Notes under the pieces: model-generated
What the model was told of the DNA's origin: nothing
What the model saw: the letters and a program-made list of their open reading frames with translations, nothing else
Databases searched by the model: none
Program-made: the position numbers and the translations under genes
Part shown: in pieces, positions 27,037-35,118 of the stretch
How the letters are laid out: each line of letters opens with the position of its first letter
How positions within the stretch are numbered: position 1 is the stretch's first letter
DNA from: CAYWMD01 sp964458575
Lineage (GTDB): Bacteria > Verrucomicrobiota > Verrucomicrobiia > Limisphaerales > JADLHS01
Length of the DNA: 57,079 bases
Assembly (NCBI GenBank): GCA_964458575.1
Contig: CAYWMD010000044.1
Coordinates: 1 to 57,079 of the forward strand
Reading direction: 5' to 3'

Positions 27037-28191
27037 ATGAATTCAAAACCGCCTTCCCTTCATTGCTGGGCAATGGTTCGAGCGGATGGCCGGCGATTTG
27101 TCCCGGCCCTGAGTTGCATGATGTTGGTGACGTTGCTGGCATGTGGCTGCCGCAAGCATGAGGTGACAGTTCCGCTCCCCGCCGTGACGGTCGCGCATCC
27201 ATCCTCCCAGCCCGTGACCGAATACCTCGAACTCACCGGAACACTCGCCCCGTCAAAGACCGTGGACCTCGTCGCGCGCGTCAGCGGTTACCTCGAATCG
27301 GTGAACTTCAAGGACGGAGATTTCGTCGAGGCCGGGCAGTTGCTGTTCGTGATTGAACCCGAGCCTTACCAGCAGCAACTCGCGTTGAACGAGGCCGCGT
27401 TGCTCCAAGCCCAATCCGAATACTATCGCCAGCAGGAATTGATCAAACAGAACGCCACTTCGGCGGCCAACGTCGAGAAATGGCAAAGCTCGCGCGATCA
27501 GGCGAAGGCGCAGGTCGAGCTGGCGAAGATCAACCTGGGTTACACACGCGTCACCGCGCCGTTTGCCGGGCGCATCGGGAAACGCCAGGCGGATCCGGGC
27601 AATCTGGTCGGGGCCGGCGGCGCGACGAAGCTCGCCACGCTCGATCAACTGCGGCCGATCTATGCCAACTTCAATCTCAACGAGCGCGACGCGTTGCACA
27701 TGCTCGCCCGGATGCGCCAATTCGGCCTGGAACCCAAATCGGCCGTCGGCAAAGCGCCGGTTCAAATCGGCTTGAGCAACGAAAAAGGCTATCCGCACGA
27801 GGGCGTCCTGGACTTCACGGACAATGAAATCAGCGCCTCGACGGGCACCATCGCCATGCGGGCGATCTTCGACAACGACGACAAAAAGCTGTTTCCCGGT
27901 TTGTTCGTGCGCGTGCGCATTCCGCTGGGCGAGCCGCGACCGATGCTCGTCATTCCCGCCAGCGCCATCGGCAATGATCAACAGGGCGATTACGTGTTTG
28001 TGGTGGTGGCCGACGATGTGGTGACGCGCCGGGCGATTGTCAAAGGTCCGCTCACCTCCGGCGGTTGCGCCATTCAAAGCGGGGTGGCTGAAGCTGACCG
28101 GGTGATCGTGAACGGCATTTTGAACGCGCGTCCCGGCGAGAAAGTCGCGCCCACGGAAGCAGCGCCCTCCGCTCCCGCCGCGCAACCCTGA
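27037..28191 (+). CDS. RND efflux periplasmic adaptor (MFP, AcrA family)
   Basis: 384 residues with a lipoprotein signal (CMMLVTLLACGC). It has the family order: a first beta-barrel/lipoyl half (LELTGTLAPSKTVDLVARVS, GYLESVNFKDGDFVEAGQLL), an alpha-hairpin (~100-160), the second lipoyl half (AKINLGYTRVTAPFAGRIG), and a membrane-proximal domain (LFPGLFVRVRIPLGE). It links the outer-membrane factor encoded upstream to the inner-membrane pumps encoded downstream. It is the only adaptor gene in the locus, although two pumps follow. Pro/Ala-rich end. Confidence 0.93.
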   Translation: MNSKPPSLHCWAMVRADGRRFVPALSCMMLVTLLACGCRKHEVTVPLPAVTVAHPSSQPVTEYLELTGTLAPSKTVDLVARVSGYLESVNFKDGDFVEAGQLLFVIEPEPYQQQLALNEAALLQAQSEYYRQQELIKQNATSAANVEKWQSSRDQAKAQVELAKINLGYTRVTAPFAGRIGKRQADPGNLVGAGGATKLATLDQLRPIYANFNLNERDALHMLARMRQFGLEPKSAVGKAPVQIGLSNEKGYPHEGVLDFTDNEISASTGTIAMRAIFDNDDKKLFPGLFVRVRIPLGEPRPMLVIPASAIGNDQQGDYVFVVVADDVVTRRAIVKGPLTSGGCAIQSGVAEADRVIVNGILNARPGEKVAPTEAAPSAPAAQP

Positions 28192-28239
28192 TTCTGCGTC
28201 CAGGTGCTCCATGAAGGCCGGCCAGCCAAACTTTAGTGC

Positions 28240-28380
28240 TCGTAGCGCAGGTTTCCAAACCTGCTGTATCGCCGATTTCAAAATCGGCGGGCCGTTGGAG
28301 TTCCATGGGCACAGAAGTGGCAGCGGGTACGCAGGTTTGGAAACCCGCGACACAGCAGACTTGGAAGTCTGCGTTACGCA
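28240..28380. repeat. Palindromic repeat, family A, copy 2
   Basis: Outer arms CGTAGCGCAG (28241-28250) and a TGCGTTACG end near 28379. Internal hairpins are GCAGGTTTCCAAACCTGC, GCCGATTTCAAAATCGGC and GCAGACTTGGAAGTCTGC. It fills most of the gap between the adaptor gene and the first pump gene, so the pump may be expressed unequally from the adaptor. Confidence 0.85.
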
Positions 28381-28413
28381 GTTGGCGCCGTCGCGCTAGA
28401 TTCCCTCGCCGCC

Positions 28414-31400
28414 ATGTTCGCCAAATTCTTCATCGAACGGCCCGTCCTCGCGAATGTGATCGCATGCGTCACGATCCTTCTGGGCGTGGTGGCGGTGTTG
28501 CTTTTGCCGGTTTCCGAGTATCCGCCGATCACGCCACCCACCGTTCAGGTTACGACCACTTACCCCGGCGCGAGCGCGCGGATTCTCGTCGAGACGGTGG
28601 CGTTGCCCATCGAACAACAGGTCAACGGCGTCGAGAAGATGCTTTACATGCAGTCCAACTGCACCGACGACGGACGCTACACGCTCACCGTCACGTTCGA
28701 CGTCGGCACGGACCTGGATTTCGCGCAGGTGCTGGTGCAGAACCGCGTGTCGGCGGCAATGGCGCAATTGCCCGCGCCGGTCCAGCAGCAGGGGGTCGTG
28801 ACCAAGAAGAAGGAAACCGCGCCGCTTCAGATCATCACGCTGTCCTCGAAGGACAACCGTTACGATGCGCTGTTCCTCAGCAATTTCGGGACGTTGGAAT
28901 TGCGCGACAAACTCGCCCGGCTGCCGGGCGTGGGCGACGTGGTGGTGTTCGGTATCGGCGAATACTCGATGCGCATCTGGCTCGATCCTGACCAGCTCAA
29001 CCAGCGCGGTCTGGTGCCGCAGGACGTCATCAACGCGATCCAGGCGCAAAACGCCAATGTCGCCGCGGGCCAGATCGGCATGCCGCCCACGCCGGCCGGC
29101 CAGGCGTTTCAGCTCACGGCCAATGTTCCGGCCGCGCTTTCGGACGCGGCGCAGTTCGGGGAAATCATTTTGAAGACCGACAGCGGCGCGGGCGGACAGG
29201 TTACGCGCATCCGTGACGTGGGCCGGGTGGAATTGGGTGCGCGCAGCTACAGCCAGGTGTTCAAGGTGGATGGCCAACCGGCGGGCGGCATTGCCATTTA
29301 CCAATTGCCCGGCGCAAACGCGCTCGACACCGCGAAGGGCGTGCGACGTCTTTTGGACAGTCTGGCGCCGGGTTTCCCGGCCGGTCTGGTTTACAACATC
29401 CCCTTCGACACCACGATCTTCGTCCGGCAATCCGTCAGCGAAGTGTATCGCACGCTCTTCGAGGCCTGCGCGCTGGTGTTGCTTGTCATCATCCTGTTCC
29501 TGCAAAACTGGCGGGCAACCCTGGTGCCCGCGACGACCGTGCCGGTCACGATCATTGGCGCATTTGCGGCGATGGCGGTGCTCGGCTTCAGCATCAATCT
29601 GCTCACCTTGTTTGCGCTGGTGCTCGCTATTGGCGTGGTGGTGGATGATGCCATTGTCGTTGTCGAGGGCGTCTCCCAACACGTGGAACGCGGAGGTGAT
29701 CCCAAGCAAAGCAGCATTGCCGCCATGCGCGAATTGTTCGGTCCAATCGTGGGCATCACGCTCGTCTTGATGTCGGTGTTCCTGCCGCCGGCGTTCATGC
29801 CGGGCATCACGGGCCAGATGTATCGCCAGTTTGCGCTGGTGATCGCGGCGACGGCGTTGATCAGCGCCGTCAACGCGGTGACGTTGAGCCCGACGCAATG
29901 CGCGCTTTGGCTGCGCCCGGTTGACCCGAGCCGTCGGCGGAACGTTGTCTTCCGCTCGTTCAACTCGGTGTATGAACCGGCCGAGAAATATTACGTCCGC
30001 GCCATCCGGTTCATTGTTCAACGCAGCGAACGGATGATGCTCATCGCGCTGGTGCTCGTCGGGCTGGCGATTTGGGGACTGACCAGAATTCCCACGGGCT
30101 TCATTCCCACGGAAGATCAGGGCTATCTGATGGTCGCCGTGCAGGTGCCGGACGGCGCTTCGCTCGAACGCACCGAAAAGGTGATGGATGAAATCGCGCG
30201 CCTCGGACTGAACACGCCCGGGGTGGAGCGCGCCATTGCGATCGGTACGGGCGGGCCATCGCCGTTGGAAGGCGACGTTTCGCTGGCCAACGCGGGGATT
30301 GTTTACCTGATGCTCAAGAACTGGGACGAACGCGGGCGCAACGAAGATCTCGCGCATGTATCGCAAACATTGGCGCACGAACTGGCGAAGGTGCAGGCGG
30401 CCCGTACGCGGCTGCTCGTGCCGCCGCCGATCCAGGGCCTGGGTGCGTCGAGCGGTTTCCAGATGCAGGTGGAGGTCACCGATGGCACTTATGATTTTGC
30501 CCGCCTCCAACAGGCGACGGATCAGATCGTTCGCGAGGCCGGCCGCGCGCCGGAAGTCCGCAACGTGTTCACCGCGTTTCGCGCCGCCGTCCCGCAGCTC
30601 TCGCTCAAAGTGGACGCAACCCAGGCCGCGACCTGGAATGTGAAAGTGGGCGACGTTTATGACGCGCTGCAAAGCTACATGGGTTCGACCTATGTGAACC
30701 TCTTCACGAAATTCGGGCACAACTACATGGTCTATGTGCAGGCCGATCCGGCGCATCGCTTGAACGCGGACAGCGTCAAGCGCATGTTCGTTCGCGGACA
30801 AAACGGCGACATGGTGCCGATCGGCGCGCTCGCGGAGGTCACCCCGTCGCATGGGCCCTCGGTGATTTCGCTCTACAACCTGTTCCCGGCCGCGACGATC
30901 AACGGCGCGCCCGCCGCGGGTTTCAGTTCCGGTCAGGCGCTGGCTGCCATGGAACGCATCGCGCGCCGGACTCTGCCCGCGGGCACCAGCTTCGAATGGA
31001 CCGCGCTGGCGCATCAGGAAAAAATGGTTGGCAACTCGGCTTATTTCATTTTCGCGCTGGCAATCCTGCTGGTGTATTTCGCGCTGGCGGGACAATACGA
31101 AAGCTGGATGACGCCCGGCGCCGTGATTCTGGCCGTGCCGCTGGCGCTGCTCGGCACAGCCGCCGCGCTGCTCGCCCTTGGACTGGCCAACAACATCTAC
31201 GTCCAGATCGGCCTCGTGCTGCTCATCGCGCTTTCAGCCAAGAACGCCATTCTGATCGTGGAAATGGCCCGCGAAGGTCGCGCAGCAGGCCAGGATCTCA
31301 TCGAAGCAACCGTCGCCGCCTCCAAGGTACGCTTTCGGCCCATCATGATGACATCCTTCACGTTCATCCTTGGTGTGATGCCATTGGTGCTGGCCAGCGG

Positions 31401-31542
31401 CGCGGGTGCGGCGGCCCGACGCTCGCTAGGCATCGCCGTCGCCAGCGGCATGCTCGCCTCGACCTGCCTGGCGGTGTTGTTCGTGCCGGCGTTTTTTGTG
31501 GTGCTGCAAAAGTTTGCCGAGCGGAAGAAAGGCGACAAGTAA
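28414..31542 (+). CDS. RND multidrug efflux pump, inner-membrane permease 1 (HAE1/AcrB family)
   Basis: 1042 residues, the normal length for a trimeric AcrB-type proton antiporter with 12 membrane helices and two large periplasmic loops. It starts with the classical FFIERPVLANV. Proton-relay residues are present: the VDDAIVVVEG motif in TM4 (two Asp) and SAKNAILIVE in TM10 (Lys). PPAFMPGITGQMYRQFAL and GFIPTEDQGY are typical HAE1 landmarks. It is clearly paralogous to the following gene, with which it shares many identical stretches. Family membership is certain; substrate is unknown. Confidence 0.95.
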   Translation: MFAKFFIERPVLANVIACVTILLGVVAVLLLPVSEYPPITPPTVQVTTTYPGASARILVETVALPIEQQVNGVEKMLYMQSNCTDDGRYTLTVTFDVGTDLDFAQVLVQNRVSAAMAQLPAPVQQQGVVTKKKETAPLQIITLSSKDNRYDALFLSNFGTLELRDKLARLPGVGDVVVFGIGEYSMRIWLDPDQLNQRGLVPQDVINAIQAQNANVAAGQIGMPPTPAGQAFQLTANVPAALSDAAQFGEIILKTDSGAGGQVTRIRDVGRVELGARSYSQVFKVDGQPAGGIAIYQLPGANALDTAKGVRRLLDSLAPGFPAGLVYNIPFDTTIFVRQSVSEVYRTLFEACALVLLVIILFLQNWRATLVPATTVPVTIIGAFAAMAVLGFSINLLTLFALVLAIGVVVDDAIVVVEGVSQHVERGGDPKQSSIAAMRELFGPIVGITLVLMSVFLPPAFMPGITGQMYRQFALVIAATALISAVNAVTLSPTQCALWLRPVDPSRRRNVVFRSFNSVYEPAEKYYVRAIRFIVQRSERMMLIALVLVGLAIWGLTRIPTGFIPTEDQGYLMVAVQVPDGASLERTEKVMDEIARLGLNTPGVERAIAIGTGGPSPLEGDVSLANAGIVYLMLKNWDERGRNEDLAHVSQTLAHELAKVQAARTRLLVPPPIQGLGASSGFQMQVEVTDGTYDFARLQQATDQIVREAGRAPEVRNVFTAFRAAVPQLSLKVDATQAATWNVKVGDVYDALQSYMGSTYVNLFTKFGHNYMVYVQADPAHRLNADSVKRMFVRGQNGDMVPIGALAEVTPSHGPSVISLYNLFPAATINGAPAAGFSSGQALAAMERIARRTLPAGTSFEWTALAHQEKMVGNSAYFIFALAILLVYFALAGQYESWMTPGAVILAVPLALLGTAAALLALGLANNIYVQIGLVLLIALSAKNAILIVEMAREGRAAGQDLIEATVAASKVRFRPIMMTSFTFILGVMPLVLASGAGAAARRSLGIAVASGMLASTCLAVLFVPAFFVVLQKFAERKKGDK

Positions 31543-31601
31543 TGAACCAGAGCGGCCCAAGTGCATCTCGATCTTGGAAAAGTAACGAATTGGCGAAGCG
31601 T

Positions 31602-31758
31602 TCTCCCTCACCCATGCCCTCTCCCGCTGGGAGAGGGAGAATCGCCCTCCGGGATTGGAGAAGTCGTAAACCGGCGAAAGTTCAAACGACTCTGGACAGA
31701 ATCGAGACGGACGAATGCTGTCCCCTCTCCCAGCGGGAGAGGGTTAGGGTGAGGGAGA
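31602..31758. repeat. Palindromic repeat, family B (CTCTCCC/GGGAGAG type)
   Basis: Two arms of ~35 nt (31602-31636 and 31722-31758), each containing CCCTCTCCC...GGGAGAGGG, are complementary to one another, the outer part reading CCCTCACC on one side and GGTGAGGG on the other. It lies in the 337-bp gap between the two pump genes, where I see no gene. A half-copy is inside the coding region at 54334-54386. Confidence 0.85.
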
Positions 31759-31879
31759 GCGGCTGTCTTGAAATGTCGCGCCCCAATCCACAACACCGCC
31801 GCTTTGCCGCTTGGTACTTGGCGTTCGGTGTTTGGCATTTCAACGCCTGTCCGTTCCGCTCTGGCTGAACTTCCGCCGC

Positions 31880-34800
31880 ATGTTCGCCAAATTCTTCATT
31901 GAACGCCCGGTGCTCGCGAACGTCATCGCGTGCGTCATCATGTTGCTGGGCGCGGTGGCCATCTTCAACCTGCCCGTGGCCCAATACCCGCCCATCACGC
32001 CGCCCACCATCCAGGTCACGGCGAATTATCCCGGAGCGAACGCCCGGACGCTGGTCGAAACGGTGGCCCTGCCCGTCGAACAACAGGTCAACGGCGTCGA
32101 GGACATGCTCTACATGCAGTCCACCTGCACATCGGACGGGCGCTACACCCTCACCGTCACGTTCAAGGTCGGCACGGACCTCGACTTCGCGCAGGTCCTC
32201 GTGCAGAACCGCGTTTCCGCGGCGCTGGCGCAGTTGCCGCAAGCGGTCCAGCAACAGGGCGTCGTGACCAAAAAGAAATCCACCGCCATCCTCCAAATCA
32301 TCACGCTCACGTCGCCAAATGACGATTACGACGCGTTGTTCCTGAGCAATTTCGCGACGCTTCAGTTGCACGACCGGCTGGTCCGGCTGCCGGGCGTTTC
32401 GGACGTGAACGTCTTTGGCATCGGCCAATACAGTATGCGCCTCTGGCTGGACCCGCAGCAAATGCTCCAACGTTCGTTGATGCCGGGCGATGTCATCGCC
32501 GCCGTTCAGCAACAAAACGCCTTCGTGGCCGCGGGGCAGATCAACATGCCGCCCGCGGCCGGGGGGGAAGAGTTTCAAATCACGCTGGATGTGCGCGGCA
32601 ACCTCTCGACGGTCGAGGAATTCGAGAACATCATCGTGAATTTTAACCCGGCGAACGGCGGACAAATCACGCGCCTGCGCGACATCGGCCGCGTGGAACT
32701 CGGCGCGCAAACTTACAGCCAGTTCTTCAAGATGGATGGCCAGGTCGCGGGCGGCATCGCTGTTTATCAGTTGCCCGAGGCCAACGCGCTCGACACCGCC
32801 AAACGGGTGCGGGAGGCGATGGCCCAATACGCGAAGGATTTTCCCAAGGGTCTGACTTACACCATCCCGTTCGACACGACGGTCTTTGTCAGCGCGTCGG
32901 TCAACGAGGTTTATCACACGCTGTTCGAGGCGGGGTTGCTGGTGCTCGTGGTTATCGTCGTATTTCTTCAGGACTGGCGCGCGACGCTCGTGCCCGCGAC
33001 GACTGTTCCGGTCACGATCATCGGCGCCTTCGCTGCCATGGCGGCCATGGGTTTCACCGTCAACCTGCTCACGCTCTTCGCCGTCGTTCTGGCCATCGGC
33101 ATCGTGGTGGACGACGCCATCGTCGTCGTGGAGGGCGCTGTTCAACATCTGGAACGCGGCAAGACACCCAAACAGGCGAGCATTGATGCCATGCGCGAAT
33201 TGATGGGGCCGATCATTGGCGTGACGCTCGTGCTGATGTCGGTCTTCCTGCCGCCGGCGTTCATGCCGGGAATCACCGGGCAGATGTATCGGCAATTCGC
33301 GCTCGTCATCGCCGCCACCGCCCTGATCAGCGCCATCAACGCCGCCACGCTCAAACCCACGCAATGCGCGCTGTGGTTGCGCCCCCCCGATCGCGGCCGC
33401 CGCCGGAACTTTTTCTTCCGTGGTTTCAACGCGGTTTACGAGCGCGTCGAGACATTCTACGTCCGCCAGGTCGGGCGCATGGTGCAGCGCAGCGGACGGA
33501 TGGTTGTCCTCGGCCTCGGCCTCATCGCGCTCGCGGGGTGGGGATTAACACGCGTTCCGACCGGGTTCATTCCCACCGAGGATCAGGGTTATGCGATGGT
33601 CACGGTGCAATTGCCGGACGGCGCTGCGCTTGAACGCACCGAGGGCGTCATGGATGAACTGGCGCGGATCTGCAAGGAAAACCCCGCCGTGGAACGGACC
33701 ATTGCCATCGGCGGCATTTCCCCGCTGGACGGCAACGCGTCGCTCGCCAACGCCGGCATCATTTATCTGATGTTCAAAGACTGGAGCCAACGCGCGAAAG
33801 GCGAGGACCTCCGCTCGATTTACAACCAGTTGTCCGCGCGGCTCGCGAATTTTCAGGGTGCGAAAACGATGGTGCTCGTGCCGCCCCCGATTCAGGGGCT
33901 GGGCCTCTCGGGCGGTTTCCAGATGCAGGTGGAACTGACCGATGGCGCGTACGATTTCACGCGGCTGCAAGCCGTCGCGGATGAAATCGTCGCGCACGCC
34001 CAAGCCAGCCCGGCCATCCGGATGGCATTGACGCCGTTACGCTCGACGGTGCCGCAGGTTGCCATCAACGTGGACCGCACCCGGGCGGAAACCCTGGGTT
34101 TGAAGGTCGGCGACGTTTACAACACGGTGCAAACTTATCTGGGCTCGAGCTACGTGAACCTGTTCACCCGGTTCGGCCACAACTACATGGTTTACGCGCA
34201 AGCCGACGCGCCCTTCCGGCTCCGGCCCGATAACTTGCGGAATTATTTCGTGCGCAGCCAGGGCGGCGAGATGATTCCGCTGAACACGGTCGCCGCCATC
34301 GAGCCCGCGCAGGGGCCGGCGGTGATCACGCTCTACAATCTGTTTCCTTCGGCGACCATCAACGGCGCGGCTCGTGACGGATACAGTTCCGGTCAGGCCC
34401 TGGCGACGATGGAGCGCATCGCCGCCAAAAATCTGCCCGGCGGCATGAGCTACGAGTGGACCGCGATGTCGTACCAGGAAAAACTCGTGGGCAGCTCGAC
34501 CTATTTCATTTTTGCGCTGGCGATCCTGCTCGTCTATTTCGTGCTGGCCGGGCAATACGAAAGCTGGATCACGCCCGCCGCGGTGATTCTGGCCGTGCCG
34601 CTGGCGCTGCTCGGAACCGTCGCGGCGCTGCTGGCGCTCGGCGTGGCCAACAACCTTTACGTCCAGATCGGCCTCGTGCTGCTCATCGCGCTCTCGGCCA
34701 AGAACGCGATCCTCATCGTCGAACACGCCCGCGAAGGCCGCGCGGCGGGCAAGAGCATCGTGGATGCGACCATGGAAGCGTCGCGGGTGCGATTTCGCCC

Positions 34801-35047
34801 CATCCTGATGACCTCGTTCACGTTCATTCTCGGGGTTCTTCCGTTGCTGCTGGCCAGCGGCGCGGGTGCGAGCGCGCGCAAGTCGCTCGGTCTCGCCGTC
34901 GCCACTGGCATGTTGGCGTCCACCTGCCTGGCGGTGCTTTTCGTGCCGGCGTTTTTTGTGGTGTTGCAAAGCTGGGTGGAACGCCGCCGGACGATGCGGA
35001 CGACTCACAAACCCGCGGCGACTGGGATTCGGGACGGCCGGATTTGA
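31880..35047 (+). CDS. RND multidrug efflux pump, inner-membrane permease 2 (HAE1/AcrB family)
   Basis: 1055 residues from ATG 31880; an in-frame start at 31811 would add a non-conserved tail ahead of the usual MFAKFFIERP beginning. It shares most landmarks with the upstream pump: FFIERPVLANV, VDDAIVVVEG, SAKNAILIVE, GFIPTEDQGY. The periplasmic substrate-binding loops differ more (for example VFGIGQYSMRLWLDPQQ versus VFGIGEYSMRIWLDPDQ). Both proton-relay motifs are intact, so this is not a degenerate copy. It could form homotrimers using the shared adaptor, or heterotrimers with permease 1 as in MdtBC. Confidence 0.95.
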   Translation: MFAKFFIERPVLANVIACVIMLLGAVAIFNLPVAQYPPITPPTIQVTANYPGANARTLVETVALPVEQQVNGVEDMLYMQSTCTSDGRYTLTVTFKVGTDLDFAQVLVQNRVSAALAQLPQAVQQQGVVTKKKSTAILQIITLTSPNDDYDALFLSNFATLQLHDRLVRLPGVSDVNVFGIGQYSMRLWLDPQQMLQRSLMPGDVIAAVQQQNAFVAAGQINMPPAAGGEEFQITLDVRGNLSTVEEFENIIVNFNPANGGQITRLRDIGRVELGAQTYSQFFKMDGQVAGGIAVYQLPEANALDTAKRVREAMAQYAKDFPKGLTYTIPFDTTVFVSASVNEVYHTLFEAGLLVLVVIVVFLQDWRATLVPATTVPVTIIGAFAAMAAMGFTVNLLTLFAVVLAIGIVVDDAIVVVEGAVQHLERGKTPKQASIDAMRELMGPIIGVTLVLMSVFLPPAFMPGITGQMYRQFALVIAATALISAINAATLKPTQCALWLRPPDRGRRRNFFFRGFNAVYERVETFYVRQVGRMVQRSGRMVVLGLGLIALAGWGLTRVPTGFIPTEDQGYAMVTVQLPDGAALERTEGVMDELARICKENPAVERTIAIGGISPLDGNASLANAGIIYLMFKDWSQRAKGEDLRSIYNQLSARLANFQGAKTMVLVPPPIQGLGLSGGFQMQVELTDGAYDFTRLQAVADEIVAHAQASPAIRMALTPLRSTVPQVAINVDRTRAETLGLKVGDVYNTVQTYLGSSYVNLFTRFGHNYMVYAQADAPFRLRPDNLRNYFVRSQGGEMIPLNTVAAIEPAQGPAVITLYNLFPSATINGAARDGYSSGQALATMERIAAKNLPGGMSYEWTAMSYQEKLVGSSTYFIFALAILLVYFVLAGQYESWITPAAVILAVPLALLGTVAALLALGVANNLYVQIGLVLLIALSAKNAILIVEHAREGRAAGKSIVDATMEASRVRFRPILMTSFTFILGVLPLLLASGAGASARKSLGLAVATGMLASTCLAVLFVPAFFVVLQSWVERRRTMRTTHKPAATGIRDGRI

Positions 35048-35082
35048 GATCGAACCCAGGTTCACTCTGTCCCCAACACTTT

Positions 35083-35111
35083 TTGACAGGGCTGGCGCTC
35101 CCCGGTACGCT
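35083..35111 (+). promoter_or_regulatory. Candidate promoter of the heparinase-like gene (leaderless)
   Basis: Perfect TTGACA (35083-35088), a 17-nt spacer, TACGCT (35106-35111). ATG 35119 follows after 7 nt without a Shine-Dalgarno sequence, so transcription would begin at the start codon. This separates the gene from the RND locus ending at 35047. Confidence 0.5.
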
Positions 35112-35118
35112 CGCGGCC

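Noticed and set aside
28396..31095. 899-aa open frame antisense to RND permease 1
   Set aside because: Highly charged His/Arg/Asp-rich translation typical of the opposite strand of GC-rich membrane-protein genes; the sense gene is certain.
31682..33364. 560-aa open frame antisense to RND permease 2
   Set aside because: Same charged composition as the shadow of permease 1 and no domain.
34456..35118. Upstream extension of the heparinase-like open frame
   Set aside because: It runs through the RND permease 2 gene in another frame; the signal peptide and promoter place the start at 35119.
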